Positions 47,873-56,208 of a stretch of 64,000 nucleotides of DNA are shown here, one piece after another; the first letter of the stretch is position 1, and each line of letters opens with the position of its first letter. The notes under the pieces were generated by a model. That model was not told where the DNA came from. It made no database searches and worked only from the letters and a program-made list of their open reading frames with translations. The stretch spans positions 124,001 to 188,000 of the forward strand of contig NZ_CP118953.1 of assembly GCF_029024625.1 (NCBI RefSeq), read 5' to 3'. The DNA comes from Staphylococcus chromogenes (GTDB lineage Bacteria; Bacillota; Bacilli; Staphylococcales; Staphylococcaceae). The position numbers and the translations under genes are program-made.

Positions 47873-49457
47873 TTATGCGTTGTGCGAGTGGTTCGAATAC
47901 GTTTGAATCGATTGGGAAAGTTGTCCCCATGTTTCGTTGTAAATTGCTGAATCCATTGTTTGAAGTGGTGTTGCAATGCTAGGTTTAAAAGCGATATATT
48001 TGAGGACGTCTTTTTCTAAATCCAGACCGGGTGCAATTTCGGTTAAGGTGAGTCCTGTGTCTCTTAGCTCAAAAACCGCACGATCGGTAACGAAGGTGAC
48101 GTCTTGGTGTTTGGCAATGGCTTCTGCAGCATTAAAATCAATATGGCTGACTTGTGTCACAAATTTTTGTTTGGGTGTCTCGTCATGTGCGTGCAGTTTC
48201 GCGTTTTCGATGGTCAATTTACCACCAGCGACGAGAGCTCCGCAAAAGACGAGCCGTTGCACAGATTGGCTAATATCAATAAAGCCACCACAACCATTCA
48301 TACGGTCCCCGAAATACGACACATTGACGTTGCCTTTGGCATCAACTTCGGCAAAACTTAAATAGGCGACAGAGACCCCACCATTATAGATAAAGTCCCA
48401 CGTTAACTCATGCCGCATACGTGCTTCTGTGTTGTAATTCATCCCAAAATGTTGACGACTGCCGATAAATCCTCCGAAAATGCCCGTATCCATCAAGGGC
48501 TGTACTGCTTCTTCTACCCCTTCCTCATGCAGGAGGTTTGTGAGCTCGTTGTTGATGCCGTACCCGATGCTAATCGTGTCGCCGGGTTGTAACAGTTGAG
48601 CGGCACGGCGTAAGATCAATTTTCGTGTAGTAAAAGACAATATCGGTTCTGGATAGTCTGTGATGCGCTGTTCACCTGAGAGTTCTGGTTGATAATAGGT
48701 TTGAATCAGTTGACGATGGTGTTTGGCTTCTTCTGCGACATAGACATAGTCGACAAGGCTACCTGGAATGTAGACGTCATTCGGATTTTGTTGACAAATA
48801 TCAACGATTGCTTTCACTTGAACAATCACTTTGCCTCCGTGTGCTTTTGCATTGAGTGCGACGCTATAACTTTCACCGAGGTGGGCTTCATGTGTCATGT
48901 AAATGTTGCCTTTCGTATCTGCATATGTGCCTCGGAGGAGGGCCACGTCGACAGGAGGGAGTTGATAATGTAAATACGTTTCCCCATTCACCTCGATGCA
49001 TGTCACGATATCTTCAGTCGTCGCTTCGTTCACTTTGCCTCCTTGATAGTGCGGGTCCGACCCCTGTGTTTAAGCCAATTTTTGTGATGATGCCAGGACT
49101 GAGTGCATTCGATTGACGATAGTGGGTAGCGACGACGCCTTGCGGAATGAAATACGCTTCAATTTCATTTGCCTTAATGGCTGCGACCGTTTTAGGCGAT
49201 GCGGTCATAATGCTCATAATCAAGCGTCGAACCATCCCTCTTTCGACAAAGTCATCGAGTTCCACCGTCAGACCGCCACTACTAATATCTTTTGCGAGCA
49301 TCATTGTTAATTGTTTTGGTGATTGGGTCTCATCGTATTGCGTTAAAAGATGTTGCAACACTTCGGCGGGGAGGTTTGACACAGTCAATGCAGCAAGTCC
49401 AATCACATCTCCATCTTGCACAATTGATTTTAATTCCGTCTGAGTCACTTGTTTCAT
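47873..49457 (-). pseudogene. fadX: Acetate/3-ketoacid CoA-transferase (FadX-like), frameshifted
   Basis: Two frames encode one protein. The N-terminal part begins at the ATG at 49455-49457 (AAAGGAG upstream) and reads VIGLAALTVSNLPAEVL through KIGLNTGV. At 49057-49058 an extra C (plus strand) shifts it, after which it ends early near 49014. Dropping that base restores DPHYQGGKVNEA and the long C-terminal part ending at 47873 (FGGFIGSRQHFGMN, GCGGFIDISQSV). Intact, it would be about 527 aa, a family I CoA transferase as in the fad cluster of S. aureus. It could also be a sequencing indel. Confidence 0.85.
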
Positions 49458-49675
49458 GTCATTCACTCCTTTAATTTTTTTAAACTGCATCGCATCGTGT
49501 AAACCCTTACAAAAAATATAACATATGTCACAAAATTGTAAAAATGTAATGATTGAATTTTCAAACAATTCTTGATTTTATTGAGATAGCGAAATAATAA
49601 GTATAGCATTGGGTATAAGAAAAAGACGTTCAATGTTAAGATAAGATGAAGATGAAGTAGAAGAGGAGGTAAGTT

Positions 49676-50725
49676 ATGTTTTTAGCGTGGAATGAAATTA
49701 AACGCAGCAAATTAAAGTTTGGTTTAGTCATTGGCGTGCTCGTCATGATCAGTTATTTACTATTTTTGTTATCTGGTTTGGCGAGTGGGTTGATGAACAT
49801 GAACCGTGAAGGCATTGATCGTTGGCAAGCAGATGCCATTATCATGAATGACAATGCGAACCAAACGATTCAACAATCGAAGTTTAAAGTGTCAGAGGTG
49901 CCTGATGATTTTAAGGATAAAGCGACATTGAAACAAACGGCGCTTATCGTAGCCAATGGTCAGAAAGAAGAAAATGCCTTGTTATTTGGTGTGGAGGCGC
50001 AGTCATTTTTAGTGCCACATCTCATTGAGGGGCGCAATTTTACAAAAGAGAATGAAGTCGTGATTGATAAAACATTAAAACAAAAAGGCTTTCAGGTCGG
50101 GGATACGCTCACGCTTGCACAGTCAGACGAAAAATTAAAAGTGGTGGGTGTGAGTGAAAGTGCGAAATTCAACGCCTCCCCCGTCATTTTTAGCAACAAT
50201 GCGACAATCGCAAAAGTGAACCCGATGCTCTCGGAAAAAGAAACGAATGCTGTCGTGGTAAAAGACCCGAATTGGAAAAAGGTAAAGTTAAATCAGGATT
50301 TAGAAGCGATTTCAATAGATTCATTTATTGAAAACTTACCAGGTTATCAAGCGCAAAATATGACGTTAAACTTTATGATTTTCTTCTTATTTGCAATTTC
50401 AGCGACTGTGGTCGGAATCTTTTTATATGTCATGACCTTACAAAAAACACATTTATTTGGCGTGTTAAAAGCACAAGGATTTACGAATGGTCATTTAGCG
50501 AACATGGTCGTTGCACAAACGTTAATCCTCGCTGTTATCGGCACGGTTCTCGGTTTAGCGTTGACTTTATTGACCGGCGCATTTTTACCAGAAGCTGTCC
50601 CTATAAAATTTAATCCAGTGACACTTGTGGTATTTGCGGTCGTACTCATTTTTGTCTCATTACTCGGAAGTCTATTCTCAGTATTGAGCATACGGAAAAT
50701 CGATCCACTCAAAGCAATCGGATAA
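49676..50725 (+). CDS. FtsX-type ABC transporter permease
   Basis: This 349-aa membrane protein has one N-terminal helix (about residues 15-40), a 190-aa extracytoplasmic domain, and three C-terminal helices carrying the FtsX/MacB signature (KTHLFGVLKAQGFTNGHLANMV). It ends with IRKIDPLKAIG. This four-helix type usually exports hydrophobic or toxic compounds, or acts mechanically on envelope proteins; HrtB (heme efflux) is a related example, but the sequence is not close enough to claim it. The ribosome site is GAGGAGG. The ATPase gene follows after 12 nt. Confidence 0.85.
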   Translation: MFLAWNEIKRSKLKFGLVIGVLVMISYLLFLLSGLASGLMNMNREGIDRWQADAIIMNDNANQTIQQSKFKVSEVPDDFKDKATLKQTALIVANGQKEENALLFGVEAQSFLVPHLIEGRNFTKENEVVIDKTLKQKGFQVGDTLTLAQSDEKLKVVGVSESAKFNASPVIFSNNATIAKVNPMLSEKETNAVVVKDPNWKKVKLNQDLEAISIDSFIENLPGYQAQNMTLNFMIFFLFAISATVVGIFLYVMTLQKTHLFGVLKAQGFTNGHLANMVVAQTLILAVIGTVLGLALTLLTGAFLPEAVPIKFNPVTLVVFAVVLIFVSLLGSLFSVLSIRKIDPLKAIG

Positions 50726-50737
50726 GGAGGTGGCAAC

Positions 50738-51400
50738 ATGCTTATATTTAAAGAGGTTAAGAAAACATTTAAAGATGGGAATCAAACGATTGACGCCGTT
50801 AAACCGACATCGTTACAGTTTAATAAAGGCGAATTGATTGCGATTGTCGGACCCTCAGGTTCAGGAAAAAGTACTTTTTTAACGATGGCCGGCGCGCTTC
50901 AAACGCCGACATCTGGAGAAATTCACATTAACGGTCAAAATATTACAGCGATGAAAGAAAAACAATTGGCCCGTATTCGCTTGAATGAAGTTGGTTTTGT
51001 ATTACAATCGACAAATTTAGTGCCTTTTCTCACCGTCAAACAACAATTTCAACTGTTAAAGAAAAAGAAAAAAGACGTATTGCACGAAGAAGACTATCAA
51101 CAATTGCTCGAGCAGTTAGGTCTTTCGACACTTGAAAATAAATTGCCAAGTGGCTTATCAGGAGGACAAAAACAACGTGTAGCTATCGCCAAAGCCTTGT
51201 ACACCAATCCTGCGATTATTTTAGCCGATGAACCGACCGCCGCACTCGATACGGAAAACGCACTCGAAGTCATCAAAATTTTACAAGACCAAACGAAACA
51301 GCGCCAAAAAATTGGCATTATCGTGACACATGATGAACGTCTGACAGACTATTGTGACCGTGTGTTTCATATGGAAGATGGATGCCTAACAGAACAATAG
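50738..51400 (+). CDS. ABC transporter ATP-binding protein (MacB/HrtA-like)
   Basis: This is a 220-aa ABC ATPase with Walker A GPSGSGKSTF (about residues 38-47), the Q-loop in VLQSTN, signature LSGGQKQRVAIAKAL (about 137-151), Walker B IILADEPTAALD and the switch His in IIVTHDERL. The length and motifs are those of the LolD/MacB/HrtA group that pairs with FtsX-type permeases, here the gene 12 nt upstream. GGAGG precedes the ATG. The cargo is unknown. Confidence 0.9.
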   Translation: MLIFKEVKKTFKDGNQTIDAVKPTSLQFNKGELIAIVGPSGSGKSTFLTMAGALQTPTSGEIHINGQNITAMKEKQLARIRLNEVGFVLQSTNLVPFLTVKQQFQLLKKKKKDVLHEEDYQQLLEQLGLSTLENKLPSGLSGGQKQRVAIAKALYTNPAIILADEPTAALDTENALEVIKILQDQTKQRQKIGIIVTHDERLTDYCDRVFHMEDGCLTEQ

Positions 51401-51412
51401 AGGGGTGACAAC

Positions 51413-51877
51413 ATGATGAGCCTAAACCGCATCGTTATTATGGGCTCCCCTGGCACAGGGAAATCCACACTGGCTTACAAAATCGCACAACAGACGAAAT
51501 TACCTTTATATCATATGGATGCGCTCTTTTGGGAGGGCACGCAAAACGTCTCTGATGACGTCCTTTTAGAACGGTTAGACACCCTATTACAAAAGGAAAA
51601 ATGGATTATTGATGGCAATTATAAAGACACACTCGAAATGCGTGTCGCCAAAGCTGACCTCGTGATTTGGATGAAAGCCCCGCGATGGAAATGTGTACTT
51701 CTTGTGATTTATCGATATTTAAAAGGTAAACGGCAAAAAGGACCGGGGGCCAATCCTGATAGTCTAGAACCGAGCTTTATTCAATATATTTGGCGTTTCC
51801 CTGAAAAAAGTTTTCCTGAAATGAATCGAATCTATGAGACCTATAAAACTGAATGTCGTTGGATGATCATCGAATAA
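51413..51877 (+). CDS. FlaR-related P-loop kinase-like protein, possibly shortened
   Basis: This 154-aa protein resembles the adenylate-kinase-like group annotated as DNA topology modulation protein (FlaR). It has the P-loop IMGSPGTGKSTLAYKI (about residues 9-24), LYHMDALFWEG, WIIDGNYKDTLEMRV and a lid-like arginine/lysine segment. It ends abruptly at ECRWMIIE, where relatives usually run on for another 15-25 residues, so the 3' end may be eroded. It begins 13 nt after the ABC ATPase and may be cotranscribed. Confidence 0.7.
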   Translation: MMSLNRIVIMGSPGTGKSTLAYKIAQQTKLPLYHMDALFWEGTQNVSDDVLLERLDTLLQKEKWIIDGNYKDTLEMRVAKADLVIWMKAPRWKCVLLVIYRYLKGKRQKGPGANPDSLEPSFIQYIWRFPEKSFPEMNRIYETYKTECRWMIIE

Positions 51878-52009
51878 AGATCAAACGTTAGCATGTTGGT
51901 CAGATGCGCGAGCAAGATTTTTAAAAGGATTTTCGGCTTAGGCGTCCATCAACTTTACGATATGTCATCATAAGCAGACGCCTTTTTCAAATATAAATTG
52001 TTTTAAAAT

Positions 52010-52047
52010 AGCTATCAAAATTGACCTGAGCGTCAATTTTGATGGCT
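52010..52047 (+). repeat. Dispersed hairpin repeat with CTGAG loop, copy 3
   Basis: AGCTATCAAAATTGA, loop CCTGAGCG, then TCAATTTTGATGGCT form the same 15-8-15 pattern as copies 1 and 2, again with a paired change (TTTA/TAAA to TTGA/TCAA) in both arms. The six-T run on the right makes it an effective terminator after the FlaR-like gene. Confidence 0.8.
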
Positions 52048-52148
52048 TTTTTAAGTTAACTGAATCTCATATTCTAGCGCCGAATAAAGTCATTAATAGT
52101 GGAAGAAGGCATGGCGTTAAGTGACAAAGGAACAAAACTATGCTTAAA

Positions 52149-52167
52149 TGTAACTATAAAAGTTACA
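52149..52167. promoter_or_regulatory. HypR-type operator
   Basis: TGTAACT (52149-52155) and AGTTACA (52161-52167) form an inverted repeat with a 5-bp spacer, 15 bp before the hypR start. This fits an autoregulatory Rrf2/HypR site. Confidence 0.7.
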
Positions 52168-52182
52168 ATAAGAGGTGGCCAC

Positions 52183-52611
52183 ATGAATTTAGAATTTAAC
52201 ATTGCAGTTCATGTTATGTGTTTTTTAGTTAAACACTCAGAAGAAAGATGGAGTAGCCAAGCATTAGCCGATTCGGTGTGTATTCACCCCGTACAAATTC
52301 GTCGCGTCACGACGAAACTTATTGAAGCGGGCTGGGTAGAGGGGCATCGTGGAAAACAAGGGGGCTATCAAGCGAACGTCCGTACAGCTGAAGTTTCATT
52401 AACAACCTTGTACGATGTGTTTGTCCCCCAAGATATGACGAACCAACGTGTACTTACAGGGGCTACGGATAACATCTGCCAAATTTCCCGAGAAATCGGA
52501 CACACCATGTCGACCTTCTATCGCAGCGAGCACGACTATGCGAAAAAAGTGTATGACGGACAAACGATTCAAACGATTTTAAACCAATTATTAAAGGAGT
52601 CTATACGATGA
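52183..52611 (+). CDS. hypR: Rrf2-family hypochlorite-sensing repressor HypR
   Basis: This 142-aa protein has an Rrf2 winged-helix N-terminus (SSQALADSVCIHPVQIRRVTTKL, wing GKQGGYQ). Cys33 and Cys99 fall exactly where S. aureus HypR forms its redox-sensing intersubunit disulfide under HOCl stress; a further Cys is at 13. There are no Fe-S ligand clusters. The frame extends 28 codons upstream, but AGAGGTGG places the start at the ATG at 52183, after the operator-like repeat. The stop overlaps the merA ATG (ATGA), forming the hypR-merA operon. Confidence 0.88.
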   Translation: MNLEFNIAVHVMCFLVKHSEERWSSQALADSVCIHPVQIRRVTTKLIEAGWVEGHRGKQGGYQANVRTAEVSLTTLYDVFVPQDMTNQRVLTGATDNICQISREIGHTMSTFYRSEHDYAKKVYDGQTIQTILNQLLKESIR

Positions 52612-53924
52612 AAAACTACGATATTGTCATTATAGGATTTGGGAAGGCAGGGAAAACCCTTGCGAAAACCGCAGCAAGCCAAGGCAAAACAGTGGCGATG
52701 ATTGAACAATCTCCTAAAATGTACGGCGGAACATGTATAAATATTGGATGTATTCCTTCAAAAACGTTAATTCATGCGAGTGAGACGCTAGATTTTAATG
52801 CGGCAATGGTACGTAAGACAGCGGTTGTCGAAGCGCTGAACAATAAAAATTATCATAACCTTGCTGATGAAAAAAACATTGATGTGTACGATGCGAAAGG
52901 TCAATTTCAAACCGAACATGAAATCGCGCTCATACATGAAAATGATGAAGTGACGACGATTCGTGGAGAAATTATTGTCATTAATACGGGTGCAACACCA
53001 GTCATCCCTTCGATTCAAGGTGTTGACACTTCTCACTTTATTTATGATTCTACAGGGATTATGGCACTTTCAACACAACCAAAACGTTTAGTGATTATTG
53101 GTGGGGGATACATTGCGCTAGAATTTGCCTCACTTTTCGCAAGCTTTGGTACAGAAGTGACGGTCCTAGAACGTCATGACAAAGTGCTCGCCAAAGAAGA
53201 TGAAGTTATTGCTGAACAAGTGATTCATGATTTAGAAGAGAAAGGTGTACAAATCGTGACTAATGCTGACACGCAAAGCATCAAGGATCAAGACAATGAA
53301 GCCATTGTGGAAACTTCTGAAGGAACTTTCCATACTGATGCGATTTTACTTGCGGCAGGCAGAACACCGAATACAGATCTTGCTTTAGAAAACGTCGGCA
53401 TTGCACTCGGAGACAAAGGTGAAATTCCAGTGAATGAACACCTACAAACAACAGTGCCCCACATTTATGCGGTGGGAGATGTTAAAGGAGGCGCTCAATT
53501 CACGTATGTCTCATTAGACGATTTCCGAATTGTGCGTGATCATCTGTTCGGTGACGGAAAACGGACAACCCACAATCGTGGTGAGATTCCTTATACGGTT
53601 TTTATTGATCCACCGCTCTCACGTATCGGCTTAACAGCCATAGAAGCAAAAGAACAAGGCTATGAGATTAAAGAAGGCGTTCTTCCAGTCAATCAAATTC
53701 CACGTCACAAAATTAACGCCGATGCCCGTGGCCTCTTCAAAGTGGTGGTCGATGCCAAATCACACCTTATTTTAGGGGCATCCCTTTACGGCGCACATTC
53801 TGAAGAAATGATTAACTTCATTCACCTTGCCATGAAGCAACAAACAACGTATGATGTTGTGCGGGATATGATTTATACGCATCCAACGATGATGGAATCG
53901 TTTAACGATTTGTTTAATATATAA
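52608..53924 (+). CDS. merA: Flavin disulfide reductase MerA-like (HypR regulon)
   Basis: This is a 438-aa class I pyridine nucleotide-disulfide oxidoreductase with an FAD-binding start IVIIGFGKAGKTLAK, the redox-active GGTCINIGCIPSKTLIH (CxxxxC, about residues 42-47), the NAD(P) motif VIIGGGYIALEFASLFASFG (about 165), the second FAD segment HIYAVGDVKGG, and the dimerisation domain with THPTMMESFND. It lacks an N-terminal metal-binding domain and is not a true mercuric reductase; in S. aureus it defends against hypochlorite. It is translationally coupled to hypR. Confidence 0.9.
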   Translation: MKNYDIVIIGFGKAGKTLAKTAASQGKTVAMIEQSPKMYGGTCINIGCIPSKTLIHASETLDFNAAMVRKTAVVEALNNKNYHNLADEKNIDVYDAKGQFQTEHEIALIHENDEVTTIRGEIIVINTGATPVIPSIQGVDTSHFIYDSTGIMALSTQPKRLVIIGGGYIALEFASLFASFGTEVTVLERHDKVLAKEDEVIAEQVIHDLEEKGVQIVTNADTQSIKDQDNEAIVETSEGTFHTDAILLAAGRTPNTDLALENVGIALGDKGEIPVNEHLQTTVPHIYAVGDVKGGAQFTYVSLDDFRIVRDHLFGDGKRTTHNRGEIPYTVFIDPPLSRIGLTAIEAKEQGYEIKEGVLPVNQIPRHKINADARGLFKVVVDAKSHLILGASLYGAHSEEMINFIHLAMKQQTTYDVVRDMIYTHPTMMESFNDLFNI

Positions 53925-53927
53925 TTA

Positions 53928-53961
53928 AAGCACCGTCACTCTCCAGTGGCGGTGCTTTAAT
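53928..53961. terminator. Bidirectional terminator
   Basis: TTAAAGCACCGTCACT and GTGGCGGTGCTTTAA form an A/T-flanked stem (one G-T wobble) between convergent merA and tauE. Confidence 0.88.
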
Positions 53962-53963
53962 GT

Positions 53964-54716
53964 TTAAAAAATCAGTTGAATAATAGCGATAATAATCAAG
54001 AAACTAATAATCCCTTTTTGAATAGAACTTGAGATTCGGCGACCGATTCTAAGGCCTATCGGTGCAAAAATAATACTTCCTAGAATAATAGCTATAGCTA
54101 AATCTAGAGGGATGTGGCCTTGGAAAGCTTTCATCGCAAAAGCCCCAATTGATGAAATAAAGGCGATAACAATACTATTAGCAACCACTGTATTCATTGG
54201 TAATTTAAATACGGCTAGAAGTATGGGGGTAATAATGAATGCTCCTCCAGCACCTACAATACCAGATAATGTACCTATCACTAAGCCAATCCCTATGAGT
54301 AAAATAGGGTTAAAATTAGATTTTTGTGGCTTTGGAGTGACTTTAAAAAATAGTAAGAGTAAAGCCAGTATAGCGATGATAATATAAACAGTATTCACAA
54401 AAGTGGCGTTTAAAGCGTTGGCCATCGAAGCGCCTATTATACTTCCTAAAAACATTCCTGAACCCATATTTAAAACGAGATGAGATGAAAATTCAGGTTT
54501 CTTTTTTGCAGAATAAGCGCCACTTAATGTGCTGAAAAATACTTGAGCTGAAGTCAATCCTGAGGCAAGGTAAGGACTCATACTCGAAAACCCAAATAGT
54601 GGAGGAATAAGAAGTATAGCCGGATAAATAATGATGGCCCCACCTATTCCAACTAGGCCTGAAATAAAACCACCTACAGCGCCAATAGCAAAGAGTAAAA
54701 TGATTTCGTAAGTCAT
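53964..54716 (-). CDS. tauE: TauE/SafE-family sulfur-anion permease
   Basis: This 250-aa protein has about eight helices and the duplicated TauE/SafE (DUF81) signatures: GFISGLVGIGGAIIIYPAIL in the first half and GTLSGIVGAGGAFIITPILL in the second. It probably moves sulfite, thiosulfate or another small sulfur anion. It lies 2 nt after cstR on the same strand, as in the S. aureus cst locus. The gene is visibly more AT-rich than merA and the rbs genes around it. Confidence 0.88.
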   Translation of the reverse strand: MTYEIILLFAIGAVGGFISGLVGIGGAIIIYPAILLIPPLFGFSSMSPYLASGLTSAQVFFSTLSGAYSAKKKPEFSSHLVLNMGSGMFLGSIIGASMANALNATFVNTVYIIIAILALLLLFFKVTPKPQKSNFNPILLIGIGLVIGTLSGIVGAGGAFIITPILLAVFKLPMNTVVANSIVIAFISSIGAFAMKAFQGHIPLDLAIAIILGSIIFAPIGLRIGRRISSSIQKGIISFLIIIAIIQLIF

Positions 54717-54718
54717 TG

Positions 54719-54979
54719 TTATTTAGCTTTCACGAGTAACTCAACAGCTTCATTTATAAGTTGTTGAGCGTCTGCATCATTTTCCTCAGCTTGTTTCACA
54801 CATTCTATTAAGTTTTCACTAATAATAATACTAATTAATCTTTGAATAGAACCTTTCGATGCACTCAATTGTGTGACAATATCTTTGCAGTCCTTATCCT
54901 CTTCCATCATTTTAATGACTCCGTTTAATTGCCCTTGTACACGTTTAATTCGATTGACTAATTTTTTATCATATTCCAT
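54719..54979 (-). CDS. cstR: Persulfide-sensing repressor CstR (CsoR family)
   Basis: This 86-aa all-helical DNA-binding protein of the CsoR/FrmR family carries Cys31 and Cys60, the pair that forms di- and trisulfide links in S. aureus CstR on exposure to sulfane sulfur; the copper ligand set of true CsoR is not complete. RIKRVQGQLNGVIKMMEED at 10-28 is the family helix. The frame begins five codons upstream at an ATG inside the ribosome site GGAGG, so the ATG at 54977-54979 is preferred. It is divergent from cstAB, with two operators between. Confidence 0.93.
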   Translation of the reverse strand: MEYDKKLVNRIKRVQGQLNGVIKMMEEDKDCKDIVTQLSASKGSIQRLISIIISENLIECVKQAEENDADAQQLINEAVELLVKAK

Positions 54980-55039
54980 AACTTTGTCCTCCATAAAATT
55001 TTAAGTAATCCTAGCATAAGTGGAAAAAATTATTTTGTC

Positions 55040-55059
55040 AAATACCCCATACCGTATTT
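55040..55059. promoter_or_regulatory. CstR operator 1
   Basis: AAATACCCCATACCGTATTT is a CsoR/CstR-type inverted repeat with a C4 tract, lying over the region just upstream of the cstA -35 and toward cstR. Confidence 0.75.
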
Positions 55060-55086
55060 GACAAATCGAAATCGCCTTGTTAATAT
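55058..55086 (+). promoter_or_regulatory. cstAB promoter
   Basis: TTGACA (55058-55063), a 17-bp spacer and TAATAT (55081-55086) form a near-consensus promoter. Operator 1 abuts its -35 and operator 2 covers its -10. Confidence 0.85.
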
Positions 55087-55101
55087 ACCCCTATAGGTAT
55101 T
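55082..55101. promoter_or_regulatory. CstR operator 2
   Basis: AATATACCCCTATAGGTATT is a second CstR-type inverted repeat, overlapping the cstA -10 and start-site region 16 bp before the gene. Confidence 0.75.
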
Positions 55102-55116
55102 AAAAGGAGGTCAAAA

Positions 55117-56196
55117 ATGACAAGTTTTAAAACGAAACTCATTACGGAATTTTATCAAAGTGAATTAGAAAAGTTAGGGGAACAACAACAATTAATAGAT
55201 GTAAGAACAAAAGAAGAATATGAAATTGGACATATTAACGGAGCGCTTTTATATCCTGTACAACAAATAGAAACGTTTGATTTACCTAAAGACCGTACGT
55301 ACTATATTCATTGTAAAAGCGGGGGGAGAAGTCGAAAAGCAGCAGAGGTATTATCGGCAAAGGGTTACAACGTTGTAAATTTAGATGGGGGATTTGATGC
55401 GATAAAAGGGCAACTTTCAAATGTTGAGACACCTATGATACGTAAAAATATTTCTCATAGTGATGAATTGAAAGAAAATCGTATTAAACGTGATTATAGT
55501 GGTTTACAATGTCCGGGGCCTATTGTCGAAATCAATAAAGAAATGAATCAAATGGGCGAAGGAGAACAACTTGAAGTTTCGGTCACTGATTTTGGATTTA
55601 AACAAGACGTGCAAAGTTGGGTGAAACAAAGAGGCTATCATCTTGTCATGTTAGAAGAAAATGTGGATCACATTCATGCGGTTATTGAAAAAACAAAAGA
55701 AGAAGACATGAGTGTCACACATAGAGACAATGGAACAACAATTGTTTTATTCAGTGGTGAGTTGGATAAGGCTATTGCTGCACTCATTATTGCGAATGGC
55801 GCAAAGGCTGCAGGACGGGACGTTAGCATTTTCTTTACGTTTTGGGGACTTAATGCGCTCAAAAAAATCAATCAAGTTCCAGTAAAGAAAAAAGGTATCG
55901 CAAAAATGTTCGACATGATGTTGCCAAGTAAACCTGAATACATGCCAATTTCAAAAATGAATATGTTGGGTTTAGGTAACTTAATGATGCGCTACGTCAT
56001 GAAAAAGAAAAATGTCGAAACATTACCTACATTACTCGAAAAAGCGGTCGAACAAGATGTAAAGCTTATTGCTTGTACAATGAGTATGGATGTGATGGGC
56101 ATTTCAACAGAAGAACTTAGAGAAGATGTAACTTATGGTGGTGTCGGTGCCTATATTGGAGACACTGAAAACGCACGACATAATCTATTTATTTAG
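55117..56196 (+). CDS. cstA: Multidomain sulfurtransferase CstA (rhodanese-TusA-DsrE)
   Basis: This 359-aa cytosolic protein receives persulfide sulfur. The N-terminal rhodanese domain has the active-site loop IHCKSGGRS with Cys66. A TusA-like domain follows, with LQCPGPIVEI (Cys132). The C-terminal DsrE-like domain starts near 205 and has Cys in IACTMSMDVMG. Order and cysteines match S. aureus CstA. AAAGGAGG precedes the ATG. cstB follows after 12 nt. Confidence 0.94.
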   Translation: MTSFKTKLITEFYQSELEKLGEQQQLIDVRTKEEYEIGHINGALLYPVQQIETFDLPKDRTYYIHCKSGGRSRKAAEVLSAKGYNVVNLDGGFDAIKGQLSNVETPMIRKNISHSDELKENRIKRDYSGLQCPGPIVEINKEMNQMGEGEQLEVSVTDFGFKQDVQSWVKQRGYHLVMLEENVDHIHAVIEKTKEEDMSVTHRDNGTTIVLFSGELDKAIAALIIANGAKAAGRDVSIFFTFWGLNALKKINQVPVKKKGIAKMFDMMLPSKPEYMPISKMNMLGLGNLMMRYVMKKKNVETLPTLLEKAVEQDVKLIACTMSMDVMGISTEELREDVTYGGVGAYIGDTENARHNLFI

Positions 56197-56208
56197 GAGG
56201 AGAATTCA

